From assembly GCF_963675585.1 (NCBI RefSeq), contig NZ_OY776414.1, positions 2,893,001-2,957,000 on the forward strand: a stretch of DNA of 64,000 nt, read 5' to 3'. Shown here piece after piece: positions 18,231-26,726 of the stretch. The stretch is from an uncultured Draconibacterium sp. Its GTDB lineage: Bacteria > Bacteroidota > Bacteroidia > Bacteroidales > Prolixibacteraceae. The number at the start of each line of letters is the position of its first letter. Position 1 is the first letter of the stretch. The position numbers and the translations under genes are program-made. The notes below the pieces were generated by a model. That model saw nothing but the letters and a program-made list of their open reading frames with translations, did not search any database and was not told where the DNA came from.

Positions 18231-18264
18231 AAAAAAAGTCGGTTATTACTAACCGACTTTTTTT
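18231..18264. terminator. Bidirectional terminator between amt and Lrp paralog 2
   Basis: AAAAAAAGTCGGTT (18231-18244), loop ATTACT, AACCGACTTTTTTT (18251-18264): a perfect stem with A/T tails on both sides. It overlaps the last codon of the convergent lrp gene. Confidence 0.9.
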
Positions 18265-18748
18265 ATTTAATTGGAACTTGTCTTTTAAAATCCATCTCAA
18301 GAGATATGAACGTTTCTGTTCGTGCGATTCCTTCAATATCCTGAAGTTCTTCGTCGATAAGACGTTTTAAATGTTTATTGGTTTTGGTTTGGATCTTAAC
18401 AAAAATAGCGTAAGCTCCGGTAGTGTAATGACATTCAATAATCTCAGGAATATTTCTCAATGCTTCAGCCACCTGAGTATGATACTTGGCCTTATCCAGA
18501 TAAATCCCCATGTATGCACAAGTATTATAACCTAATTTTACCGGATTAACCACAAACTCACTCCCGTGTACAACCCCAATATTTAATAATCGCTGAACTC
18601 TTTGATGTATTGCTGCGCCAGAGACTCCACATTCGCGAGCTACTTCCAAAAATGGAATTCTGGCATTTTTTGTAATTAATTTTAAAATCTTCTCATCAAG
18701 CTGATCAATATCAGCGGCTTTTTCTTCTTCAAAATCATTAGCTTTCAT
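18263..18748 (-). CDS. Lrp/AsnC-family transcriptional regulator (paralog 2)
   Basis: 161 residues. The HTH is DEKILKLITKNARIPFLEVARECGVSGAAIHQRVQR, preceded by a 15-residue acidic N-terminal extension absent from paralog 1. The C-terminal RAM domain contains IPEIIECHYTTGAYAIFVK. The pair probably arose by duplication and may form homo- or hetero-oligomers (inference). It converges on amt across a shared terminator. Confidence 0.92.
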   Translation of the reverse strand: MKANDFEEEKAADIDQLDEKILKLITKNARIPFLEVARECGVSGAAIHQRVQRLLNIGVVHGSEFVVNPVKLGYNTCAYMGIYLDKAKYHTQVAEALRNIPEIIECHYTTGAYAIFVKIQTKTNKHLKRLIDEELQDIEGIARTETFISLEMDFKRQVPIK

Positions 18749-18782
18749 CTTGTATTTTCTGAGTTAGTTACAAATTCGAGGA

Positions 18783-18790
18783 CAAATGTA
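18783..18790 (-). promoter_or_regulatory. Candidate -7 element of Lrp paralog 2
   Basis: Minus strand TACATTTG matches TAnnTTTG, 35 nt before the ATG. No -33 element at the ideal distance. Confidence 0.4.
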
Positions 18791-18892
18791 TATAATAATC
18801 ACAATCATTAATATGAGATGCTTAAAAACATACAATTACTATCAATCCGTAAGTTACTAAAAGTTATGTAAGAAAACCAGAGCTTCAAACAC

Positions 18893-20215
18893 TTATAAAC
18901 TTTGTTTGGCAATACTGGCAATATCTGCACCGGTAGGTTCCTGAAAAACCCGCAATTCAAATTCGGGTATAACAGCAAAAATATGATCAAAAATATCGGC
19001 TTGAATTGCTTCGTAGTTGGCCCATGCCTGATCTTTACTAAAAACGTATATTTCTATTGGCAAACCTTTCCCTGACGGTTGCAACTGACGCACCAAAAAT
19101 GTCATTTCCTGATGGACCTGTGGATGTTGTTTTAAATATACTTCCAGGTATTTTCTAAAAATACCAACATTGGTTTGATGACGACCACTAATAAAATCCT
19201 CATCGGCCAAATTCTTCCCTTTATTATATTGCTTTAGCTCCTGTTCTTTTAACAGAACGTAATCACGTATCAAATCGAATTTTTCAAAGCGCCCGAGCAT
19301 GGCAGCATCACAAAATTTAATCGAATTTGTATCAATCGCCACACTGCGTTTGATACGTCGACCACCCGACTCTTCCATTCCTTTCCAGTTGTTAAACGAC
19401 TCGGACACCAATGCATAAGTAGGTATGGTTGAGATGGTTTTATCCCAATTTTGCACCTTCACTGTGTTTAATGTGATGTCCAAAACTGTTCCATCGGCAC
19501 CATGGCTACTCATTTCAATCCAGTCGCCAATTTTCACCATATTATTGGCCGACAACTGAATGGAAGCAACAAATCCAAGAATGGTATCTTTAAAAACCAA
19601 CAACAAAACGGCAGCCATTGCTCCAAGCCCGGTTAACAAAACCGTTGGATTCCGATTGAGCAATACCGAAAGAATCATAATACCGGACATAAAGTACACC
19701 AGAATTTTCATCAGTTGCACATAACCTTTTATGGGACGATGATGCGAAAACTCAGTCGTATTATAAATTTCCATGCCGGAGTTTAGTAATGCATTTGAAA
19801 CCGTAACAATAATGATTGTGAAATATATTTTCGCAATTTTCACAAGGAAACCTGCTAATGCAAAATAATGATCTTTGCTAAGTTCAGCCAACGCTTCAGG
19901 TGCCAATTCGCTCAACTCTTTATGCAATTCAGGGAAAGCAAAGTCGGCTGTATAATAAATAATAAACGCCGGAACAAGATGTGCCAAGGCTTTAAAAACC
20001 TTATTTTTTACAAGAATATCATCCCAGTCTGTTTTGGTTCGTTTGGCTAAACGATGCACAATGCGCAGTATAATTTGAGTGGTGGCAAAATGTGCTAACC
20101 ATGCAACAATTAGTATTAAAAGAATGGTAGTAAAGGCCGCAGTAGGTTTCACCCAGATATCAGTGCCGCCAAAATCACGCAAATAGTCGAGTAAAAATTT
20201 GTAGAAGGTTCTCAT
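18893..20215 (-). CDS. Small-conductance mechanosensitive channel (YbdG/MscM-like)
   Basis: 440 residues with about five N-terminal membrane segments and a C-terminal MscS beta domain. The stretch NWDKTISTIPTYALVSESF, NNWKGMEESGGRRIKRS and IDTNSIKF closely follow the E. coli YbdG pattern, and the length fits that subfamily rather than the 286-residue MscS. It releases solutes during hypo-osmotic shock. It is divergent from the M64 protease gene. Confidence 0.9.
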   Translation of the reverse strand: MRTFYKFLLDYLRDFGGTDIWVKPTAAFTTILLILIVAWLAHFATTQIILRIVHRLAKRTKTDWDDILVKNKVFKALAHLVPAFIIYYTADFAFPELHKELSELAPEALAELSKDHYFALAGFLVKIAKIYFTIIIVTVSNALLNSGMEIYNTTEFSHHRPIKGYVQLMKILVYFMSGIMILSVLLNRNPTVLLTGLGAMAAVLLLVFKDTILGFVASIQLSANNMVKIGDWIEMSSHGADGTVLDITLNTVKVQNWDKTISTIPTYALVSESFNNWKGMEESGGRRIKRSVAIDTNSIKFCDAAMLGRFEKFDLIRDYVLLKEQELKQYNKGKNLADEDFISGRHQTNVGIFRKYLEVYLKQHPQVHQEMTFLVRQLQPSGKGLPIEIYVFSKDQAWANYEAIQADIFDHIFAVIPEFELRVFQEPTGADIASIAKQSL

Positions 20216-20247
20216 GTTTTAAATAGCTGATTATTGTTATTTTCGAC

Positions 20248-20255
20248 CAAAAATA
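20248..20255 (-). promoter_or_regulatory. Candidate -7 element of the mechanosensitive channel gene
   Basis: Minus strand TATTTTTG, 32 nt before the channel ATG, in the 55-bp divergent gap shared with the M64 protease gene. A -33 partner would fall inside the protease coding region and is not obvious. Confidence 0.4.
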
Positions 20256-20270
20256 ATAAATGCCCATAAA

Positions 20271-21545
20271 ATGAAGCTGAAGTTTGCACTTATTCTTTCC
20301 CTAATCCCAATTTTATCTTTTGCACAGGTTAATTACAATTCGTATTTCAAAAACAAATCGTTACGATTTGATTTTTTACTTGGAGGAAACAGTAAGGATG
20401 TAATTGTTTATCCCAAACAAATGAAAGAAGAACCGTTTTGGGCAGGCTCACAAAACCACTTAATCGATCCGTTTAACTACGGCAGTTATCGTTTCGAAGT
20501 TTTCGATTCGAAATCGGACAGTTTGATTTTCAGCAAAGGATTTAGTACACTTTTTCAGGAATGGCAAACCACAGCCGAAGCAAAAACAAGCAATAAAACA
20601 TTTTATCAGGCGGCTATTTTTCCGTATCCCAAAAAAGAAGTGGAGCTTAAAATAGAGGCCCGTCAGTGGGACGGAACTTTTACAACGATTTACAGCACCA
20701 CAATTAATCCGAAAGACTATTTTATATTAAAAGAAGAAGGAAATAAATACGATGTAACCGATATATTAAAGAACGGGAAACCAGAGAAAAAGGTCGATAT
20801 TGTAATTTTAGCAGAAGGATATTCATCGTTCGAAAAAGGTAAATTTATTGTTGATGCCAAAAGAGTTACCGGCTATTTATTCGATTCTGAACCATTTAAA
20901 TCAGAAAAAGAGCAGTTCAACATAAAAGCAGTATTTTCACCTTCAGTTGAATCAGGAACTGATGTACCCGGAGAAAACATATATAAAAACACGCACTTCA
21001 ATTCGAGTTTTTACACTTTCGACTTACCTCGCTATTTAACAACAAGCGATATGAAAACGGTATATGATGTGGCCTCGCAAGTTCCCTACGATCAGGTTTA
21101 TGTTTTGGTAAATACCGAACGATACGGCGGAGGTGGATTTTACAACTTTGTAACCGTTTGCACTGCCGACAACGAATTAACGCCTGAAGTATTTGTTCAT
21201 GAATTCGGACATGGTTTTGCCGGTTTGGGCGACGAATATTACTCATCAGCAGTTGCGTACGAAGATTTCTACAACCTGGACATCGAACCCTGGGAACCCA
21301 ACATAACCACTCTTGTTGATTTTGATAAAAAATGGAAAGCGATGGTGGATGAAAGCACTCCTGTTCCAACACCACGCCAAAATAAATATTCGAAAACCAT
21401 TGGGGTTTATGAAGGTGGAGGATACATGAGCGAAGGAATATACAGCCCGTTTATTGATTGCAGGATGAAATCGAATGAAGCGGAAGGTTTTTGTCCTGTC
21501 TGTGTAGAATCCATTCGAAAAGTAATTCAATTCTATACTGAATAA
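20271..21545 (+). CDS. Secreted zinc protease, peptidase family M64 (IgA peptidase)
   Basis: 424 residues. Signal peptide MKLKFALILSLIPILSFAQ. An N-terminal beta domain (about 20-160) is followed by the M64 catalytic domain. The zinc motif VHEFGHGFAGLGDEYY has His310, Glu311 and His314. The C-terminal CRMKSNEAEGFCPVCVESIRK holds the three cysteines common in the family. M64 enzymes were named for an IgA protease, but in environmental bacteria they are general exported proteases. A perfect hairpin follows. Confidence 0.92.
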   Translation: MKLKFALILSLIPILSFAQVNYNSYFKNKSLRFDFLLGGNSKDVIVYPKQMKEEPFWAGSQNHLIDPFNYGSYRFEVFDSKSDSLIFSKGFSTLFQEWQTTAEAKTSNKTFYQAAIFPYPKKEVELKIEARQWDGTFTTIYSTTINPKDYFILKEEGNKYDVTDILKNGKPEKKVDIVILAEGYSSFEKGKFIVDAKRVTGYLFDSEPFKSEKEQFNIKAVFSPSVESGTDVPGENIYKNTHFNSSFYTFDLPRYLTTSDMKTVYDVASQVPYDQVYVLVNTERYGGGGFYNFVTVCTADNELTPEVFVHEFGHGFAGLGDEYYSSAVAYEDFYNLDIEPWEPNITTLVDFDKKWKAMVDESTPVPTPRQNKYSKTIGVYEGGGYMSEGIYSPFIDCRMKSNEAEGFCPVCVESIRKVIQFYTE

Positions 21546-21552
21546 ATAAAAA

Positions 21553-21583
21553 ACAGGCGACTATGTAAACCATAGTCGCCTGT
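21553..21583. terminator. Perfect 13-bp hairpin after the M64 protease
   Basis: ACAGGCGACTATG (21553-21565), loop TAAAC, CATAGTCGCCTGT (21571-21583). A-rich on one side and T-rich on the other; it separates the protease gene from the convergent DUF6249 gene. Confidence 0.85.
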
Positions 21584-21603
21584 AATTATTCGATCCATTC
21601 ACT

Positions 21604-21939
21604 CTACTGTTCTTCCTTTTTAGCCAAGCTATTGGTTACAAAGTAGGCTAAAATTAAACCAACTCCTCCGCAAACCAGAATTGCAGTAAAGAATGCTACT
21701 ACTTCATCCATTGCGTTCGACAGTGCAGAGCCTGCAACAACTCCCACTCCCAGGGCAATTAAAAATATACCCCATTTTACTAAATCCAATCTTTTTCGAA
21801 CCGGGTCAGTTTTAAAAATATTGGCTTCCAAACCTTTTTCGACTAATGCTAAACGCTCTTTTGTTCGAGTTGTCCAGAATACGTAAAGAATAGCGAAAAT
21901 TGTCAGAAAAAATCCGATTGGTACAAAAATTCCTTCCAT
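21604..21939 (-). CDS. DUF6249-type small membrane protein
   Basis: 111 residues with three hydrophobic segments (about 5-22, 55-74, 80-100). It has the loop LALVEKGLEANIFK and DPVRKRLDLVKWGIFLIALGVG, which I associate with DUF6249. The function is unknown. It is divergently transcribed from an ECF sigma factor gene, a neighbourhood I have seen for this family, so it may belong to an envelope-stress response (inference). Confidence 0.75.
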   Translation of the reverse strand: MEGIFVPIGFFLTIFAILYVFWTTRTKERLALVEKGLEANIFKTDPVRKRLDLVKWGIFLIALGVGVVAGSALSNAMDEVVAFFTAILVCGGVGLILAYFVTNSLAKKEEQ

Positions 21940-22113
21940 GATATTAAGTTTTAAATTGTTTTAAAATTTTGTTTTCGCTCTTTTGACGTCACTTAATGTT
22001 TGTGGTTACACTTTTTTGAAATTATTTTTAAGTTTTATAAGAAATACGTTTTTTACCTGGTACTATAAATTAAACGACAATGGCGTATTTCGAAAAAAAT
22101 ATAGCCTTAAATT

Positions 22114-22138
22114 GTAACCCAGTATACATTATTACGTC
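22114..22138 (+). promoter_or_regulatory. Possible ECF-sigma autoregulated promoter
   Basis: GTAACC (22114-22119), 15-nt spacer, CGTC (22135-22138): the pattern of many ECF-type promoters. It ends 10 nt before the sigma-factor ATG, so the transcript would be almost leaderless. A chance match is possible. Confidence 0.3.
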
Positions 22139-22148
22139 AAAATGACAA

Positions 22149-22715
22149 ATGGAGCAAAAAGATGACATCTACTACATTGAAAAAGTAAAGGCCGGACAGT
22201 CGAATTACTTTTCGTATATAGTTGAACGATACCAGGATATCGTATTTTCGATTGCTCTAAAAGTTCTTAAAAACCGTGAAGATGCGGAAGAAATGGCACA
22301 GGAAAGTTTTATTAAAGCATACAAGTCGATTCACACGTTTAAAGGAAATGCAAAATTTTCGACCTGGCTCTACCGAATAACATACAACAATTGTATTTCG
22401 GAAGTTCGGAAAAGAAAAATGCATTTTACATCGACCGATGATGTGGAAATAAAGGATGATACAACGGAAATAAACCTTGACGGCATACCTGAAGAAAACA
22501 GGGCAAAATGTATCAAGGATGCACTGAAGAAACTTCCCGAAGAGGAATACACCTTGGTTTTGCTTTATTACTTTGAAGAACAATCGATTGAAGAAATAAG
22601 CAAAGTAACAAATCTCTCGGAAAGTAATACAAAAGTAAAATTGTTTAGGGCACGCAAAAAGCTTTATACTATTTTAAGCGAAATGATGAAAGACGAATTA
22701 TACACAATATTATGA
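22149..22715 (+). CDS. RNA polymerase sigma factor, ECF type
   Basis: 188 residues. Region 2 (YQDIVFSIALKVLKNREDAEEMAQESFIKAYKSI ... FSTWLYRITYNNCISEVRKRK, about 25-90) and region 4 (LPEEEYTLVLLYYFEEQSIEEISKVTN, about 125-180) are both present, with no region 3. It overlaps the next gene by 4 nt (ATGA), the usual coupling of a sigma factor to its membrane partner. Confidence 0.93.
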   Translation: MEQKDDIYYIEKVKAGQSNYFSYIVERYQDIVFSIALKVLKNREDAEEMAQESFIKAYKSIHTFKGNAKFSTWLYRITYNNCISEVRKRKMHFTSTDDVEIKDDTTEINLDGIPEENRAKCIKDALKKLPEEEYTLVLLYYFEEQSIEEISKVTNLSESNTKVKLFRARKKLYTILSEMMKDELYTIL

Positions 22716-23119
22716 ACGAATTAGAAGATATTAAACTGCAGGCATTGTTGCAAAAAATGAAACTGGACTCGCCCGAGCCCAATTTTACGGTGCGGGTGAT
22801 GAATAAGATCTTCGAAGAAAACAATGCTTTGGAAACCATCAAAGCTGAAAAAATACTTGGAAAAGGTTTTTGGCTGATACTTATTTTATTTGTCTCGCTG
22901 CTGGCAATTGTATACTTCTCATACAGTTCGGGAGTACAACCAGAGAGTCAGTTGCAGAATGTTTTACCCGAAGTAAGCCAGAATGTGAGTAATGGTTTTA
23001 ATTCATTTTTCAGCCGAATCAATCACTTACCACTTGCCATTGGCGGTATACTTGGAGCTTTTTCTGTACTCTTGTTCCTCGACCGGATAATACTTTCGAA
23101 CAGCAAACTATTTGCATAG
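22712..23119 (+). CDS. Membrane protein coupled to the ECF sigma factor (putative anti-sigma)
   Basis: 135 residues. A cytoplasmic N-terminus (about 1-50) is followed by two hydrophobic segments (about 52-70 and 108-127). No zinc-binding anti-sigma motif (HxxxCxxC) is visible. The 4-nt overlap with the sigma gene and the topology point to an anti-sigma or partner role, but the family was not recognised. Confidence 0.65.
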   Translation: MNELEDIKLQALLQKMKLDSPEPNFTVRVMNKIFEENNALETIKAEKILGKGFWLILILFVSLLAIVYFSYSSGVQPESQLQNVLPEVSQNVSNGFNSFFSRINHLPLAIGGILGAFSVLLFLDRIILSNSKLFA

Positions 23120-23142
23120 CAAAAAACGTTTCCACATAAGCG

Positions 23143-23182
23143 AACCATTCTTTTAATCATCGATAAAAAGAATGGTTTTTTT
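23143..23182. terminator. Terminator after the sigma/anti-sigma pair
   Basis: AACCATTCTTTT (23143-23154) pairs with AAAAGAATGGTT (23166-23177), followed by T5. Its right end touches the stop codon of the convergent lysoplasmalogenase gene. Confidence 0.85.
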
Positions 23183-23858
23183 ACTCGTATTGTTTTAAAA
23201 TTCCTCGCATGATGAGATACTGAGCAGCAATATAAGAACTCATTATCAGTAGTCCTTCGTAAGGAAGTGGAAAAATAAACCGGTTTACTGCAATCATCGT
23301 ATCGGAACAAACAAATAACAACGATCCGGCAAAAACCAAACTAAAACTATGAGGATGACCATTACCGTATCGATTTAACGCCATCGCCGACATGGTTAAA
23401 ATAGCGATTAAGTACATTAAAATAGCCGCTTTTAAAACCATACCCAAATGAGGGAACAACACAATATATACAATTAAACCATAGGCAATATAAACTGTTA
23501 ACCACACCGGTCTCTTTTTCAAAAATGGTCGTTTACCCGATATATTTATTGTTCGGAGAAATAAAAAGGAATAAAAAAGTTGTGCCACTAAAAACGAGGC
23601 AATACCAAGAACAAAAAATAAAAACCGACCCGAAAACATCATAAACAAATCGCCAAACCACGAAAACAAAAAACCCAGGGTCGCCATTTTTACAACTTGT
23701 TTATCGATACCACTTTTGAAAAACATAAAATAACCACCAATCCAAACCATGATCAATGGTTTAAAAATATAATCGACGAATGGAATTCGTGTAAATTCGC
23801 CAAGCAGATCACCGGCTACAATAAGTACAAAAAGAAAATGAAGGAGATATTTTTTCAT
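23181..23858 (-). CDS. Lysoplasmalogenase family (YhhN/TMEM86) membrane protein
   Basis: 225 residues with about eight hydrophobic segments. Characteristic phrases: LGFLFSWFGDLFMMF, FVLGIASFLVAQLFYSFLF and the late LLFVCSDTMIAVNRF. TMEM86/YhhN proteins hydrolyse the vinyl-ether bond of lysoplasmalogens. Some anaerobic bacteria contain plasmalogens; activity here is inferred. No operon partner. Confidence 0.82.
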   Translation of the reverse strand: MKKYLLHFLFVLIVAGDLLGEFTRIPFVDYIFKPLIMVWIGGYFMFFKSGIDKQVVKMATLGFLFSWFGDLFMMFSGRFLFFVLGIASFLVAQLFYSFLFLRTINISGKRPFLKKRPVWLTVYIAYGLIVYIVLFPHLGMVLKAAILMYLIAILTMSAMALNRYGNGHPHSFSLVFAGSLLFVCSDTMIAVNRFIFPLPYEGLLIMSSYIAAQYLIMRGILKQYE

Positions 23859-23990
23859 CTAAGCATAATTCAGCTGAGATAAAATTAAGATTATTAAGAA
23901 GAAAAACGAAATCCGGGATAAGTTGAAATTCTGGATGACCAATAATTAGGTGTATATCCAATTCTAAAACACGATAAAAAAGATTCTAAA

Positions 23991-24956
23991 TTAATAGCAG
24001 GCTTCCGACATTAAAAACTCGCTTACATATTCATTCACGCCATCTTCCAGCTCAACAAATGGTTTTGTATAACCAACGTTTCTCAGCTTTTGCACTTCAG
24101 CTTCGGTAAAGTACTGATACCGTCCTCGCAAATCAACCGGAGTGTCAACAAACGAAATTTTTGGAGTAATTTTCATACTATCAAAAACCGCAGTGGTTAA
24201 ATCCATAAACGAACGGGCTTTTCCGGTTCCCACATTGTAAATGCCCGAGTTATTCTGATTCTCCATAAAGAACATCATTACATCGGCAATATCTTCAACA
24301 TAAATAAAATCGCGGCTTTGCTCTCCATCTTTGTATGCTTTATGATGCGAGCGGAATAACTGCATTTTACCCGTTTCTCGTATGGTTTTGTAGGCATGTA
24401 AAACTACTGAAGCCATTCTTCCTTTGTGGTATTCGTTGGGACCATACACATTAAAAAATTTCATACCAGCCCAAAAAGGTGGTGTTCTGAATTGTTTAAG
24501 TGCCCACACATCAAAGTCATGTTTCGACCAACCGTACAAATTCAAAGGTCGTAAGTCTGATATTTTACTGTGATTGTCAGAAAAGCCTCCTTCGGCATTT
24601 CCGTACGTGGCAGCCGACGAAGCATATAAAATTGGAACCTGAATTTCGGAACAAATATTCCAAAGACGTTGAGTGTAAATTAAATTAAGTTGCTGATACA
24701 ATTCAGGCTCCTGACCAACTGTGTCGGTTCGTGCCCCTAAATGAAAAATAAATTCCACATCAGCAGCATGTTTAATCAACCATTTAAAAAAGTCGTCCCT
24801 GTCGATAAACTTCCGATACTTCTTACGTAAAAGATTTAGGTCTTTCCACGGATCATCAAATTTGTCTACTAAAATCAAATCTTCGTATCCTGCGTTGTTG
24901 AGTTTTCCTACTAAATAACTACCTATAAATCCGGCAGCGCCTGTTATAACTATCAT
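23991..24956 (-). CDS. rfaD: ADP-L-glycero-D-manno-heptose 6-epimerase
   Basis: 321 residues, an extended short-chain dehydrogenase. N-terminal Rossmann motif ITGAAGFIGSYL, active-site Ser in YASSAATYG and Tyr/Lys in LYGWSKHDF. KFFNVYGPNEYHKGRMASV is typical of the heptose epimerase branch. It makes the ADP-heptose used in the lipopolysaccharide inner core. No other heptose gene is adjacent. Confidence 0.92.
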   Translation of the reverse strand: MIVITGAAGFIGSYLVGKLNNAGYEDLILVDKFDDPWKDLNLLRKKYRKFIDRDDFFKWLIKHAADVEFIFHLGARTDTVGQEPELYQQLNLIYTQRLWNICSEIQVPILYASSAATYGNAEGGFSDNHSKISDLRPLNLYGWSKHDFDVWALKQFRTPPFWAGMKFFNVYGPNEYHKGRMASVVLHAYKTIRETGKMQLFRSHHKAYKDGEQSRDFIYVEDIADVMMFFMENQNNSGIYNVGTGKARSFMDLTTAVFDSMKITPKISFVDTPVDLRGRYQYFTEAEVQKLRNVGYTKPFVELEDGVNEYVSEFLMSEACY

Positions 24957-25283
24957 TCGTTACGTGGTTTCGTTTGGTACAGCAAAAAACTCTGTTTCCT
25001 GAAAAAAGTGGCTTTTCAATAAAAACTTCGAACAAGCTTTTTTATTGTACGAATGGCAAAATAAATTTAACTTTTTTTAATGAACAAATATATCTACTCA
25101 AACAGATGCAAATTTGACAATTTGGGTTGCTTTAAGTATGAAATATAGTAGTAGGAGTACATTTTGTTCAGAATATGGACAAAAAAAGGAAAAAAATACA
25201 AAAAGTGACGCTTGTAAAACAATAGAATGAAATGTTAAATACAGAGAATTTAACTGCTTCTGAAATAGAAATTACAGTCGAAA
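24957..25283. other. 327-bp intergenic region with a candidate rfaD promoter
   Basis: No convincing gene in either strand; the open frames that cross it are antisense to mqnB. On the minus strand a promoter-like pair is seen: -7 TATATTTG (25085-25092) and -33 TTTG (25109-25112), centres 22 nt apart, which would give rfaD a leader of about 125 nt. The rest is A/T-rich with no recognisable structured RNA. Confidence 0.45.
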
Positions 25284-25970
25284 TTAAACCACTGCAACAC
25301 TCATATCTTTTAAAAGTTTTAATACGGTTACTTTCAAATTTTCCAATGCCAATGGTATATCCCATTTGGACGAATCCCGTGGTTCAACATAATTGGATAT
25401 CGACCGGATTTGGCAACAATCAACTCCAACCCAATTGCAAACGTACAACACGGCTGCTCCTTCCATCGATTCAATTTGTGCCGAGAACTTGCATTGTATT
25501 TCCGAAATACTCGATTCGCGACCAACACTCTTGTTTGAAGTTATCCCACGCACTTTTTTTAAATCTATCCAACCATTTAAATTGGTTGCCCTAAGCGTCC
25601 CGTTTTCAAAAGGGAATTCGTTGATATCAAGATACCCCGATTCGAAGAGTGTTAAAAACTCATCCTGTTTCTCCACACCCAAATCGGCAAATTCATCGGT
25701 AACAACATTTACAACATCGCCAATTTTAAGTTCATGCGTTAAAGAACCTGCAATTCCGATATGAAACACCATATCGTACTTTTGCTCGCGTAAAGTACTT
25801 GTTAAATGAAAAGTAGTGAAAGTGGTTCCAATACCGGTAATTAAAATATCAATTTCGTTATCGTTCAGTTGATATACTTTCAGCATATGGCTTCTTTCAT
25901 CCACCTTTTCCAACTCATCAACCAATAACTTCACCTCCATCCAGGTAGCTGCAACTATCAAAATCTTCAT
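25284..25970 (-). CDS. mqnB: Futalosine hydrolase
   Basis: 228 residues of the nucleoside phosphorylase/MTA-SAH nucleosidase fold. Motifs: MKILIVAATWMEV, ITGIGTTFTTFHL, FHIGIAGSLTHELKIGDVV and IESMEGAAVLYVC with the catalytic Glu region. It cleaves futalosine in the alternative menaquinone pathway. This implies the cell makes menaquinone, relevant to the quinone-linked NapH-like protein at 51-52 kb. It is divergent from folE. Confidence 0.88.
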   Translation of the reverse strand: MKILIVAATWMEVKLLVDELEKVDERSHMLKVYQLNDNEIDILITGIGTTFTTFHLTSTLREQKYDMVFHIGIAGSLTHELKIGDVVNVVTDEFADLGVEKQDEFLTLFESGYLDINEFPFENGTLRATNLNGWIDLKKVRGITSNKSVGRESSISEIQCKFSAQIESMEGAAVLYVCNWVGVDCCQIRSISNYVEPRDSSKWDIPLALENLKVTVLKLLKDMSVAVV

Positions 25971-26075
25971 AATTCCATCTCCATTAAATCCATCAATTTC
26001 AGAAATCGTCTATCCTTTCATACTGATTTTATGAAAAAAAGTTAATCTTTGTATCAAATTTTAATTGACAGTTAC

Positions 26076-26699
26076 ATGTGTTCACCGAAATTTGATGATT
26101 CAAAAAGTTACGAAAGAATTGATGTATTCAAAGATGAAGCCACTCAAAAACTTTCGGAGCACTATAAAAGTATTTTAGATATTGTAGGTGAAGACTCATC
26201 ACGCGAAGGTTTGCAAAAAACTCCGGAAAGAGTTGCAAAAGCAATGCAATTTTTACTTCAGGGATACGAAACCGACCCGGTTGAAATTTTAAAATCGGCC
26301 ATGTTTAAAGAAGATTACCGCCAAATGGTAATTGTAAAAGACATAGAAATTTATTCGATGTGCGAACACCACATGCTGCCTTTTATCGGGAAAGCTCATG
26401 TTGCTTATATTCCCAACGGAACAATAACAGGCTTAAGCAAAATTGCCAGAGTGGTTGATGTATTTGCCCGCAGACTGCAGGTACAAGAGCGTTTAACAAT
26501 GCAAATAAAAGATTGCATTCAGGAAACTTTAAAACCTTTGGGAGTTGCCGTCGTAATTGAAGCCCAGCATCTTTGCATGCAAATGCGGGGAGTACAAAAG
26601 CAACATTCCATTACCACAACATCCGACTTCACAGGTGCTTTTCAGAAGGTAGCCACGCGTGAGGAATTTATAAAACTGATTAGTTCAAAATTGAGCTAA
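26076..26699 (+). CDS. folE: GTP cyclohydrolase I
   Basis: 207 residues from the ATG at 26076. Zinc site residues lie in MCEHHMLPF and [30 protein letters not shown] is the family signature. It makes dihydroneopterin triphosphate for folate or related pterins. An in-frame TTG at 26049 would add nine residues, but TTAATCTTTG around it looks like the -7 promoter element (one extra base in the spacer), so the ATG is preferred. Confidence 0.95.
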   Translation: MCSPKFDDSKSYERIDVFKDEATQKLSEHYKSILDIVGEDSSREGLQKTPERVAKAMQFLLQGYETDPVEILKSAMFKEDYRQMVIVKDIEIYSMCEHHMLPFIGKAHVAYIPNGTITGLSKIARVVDVFARRLQVQERLTMQIKDCIQETLKPLGVAVVIEAQHLCMQMRGVQKQHSITTTSDFTGAFQKVATREEFIKLISSKLS

Positions 26700-26726
26700 A
26701 TTAGTTCACCCATCTATCAAATTGCT

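Noticed and set aside
25232-25594. A 120-residue plus-strand ORF near mqnB
   Set aside because: It is antisense to mqnB, which has clear family motifs.
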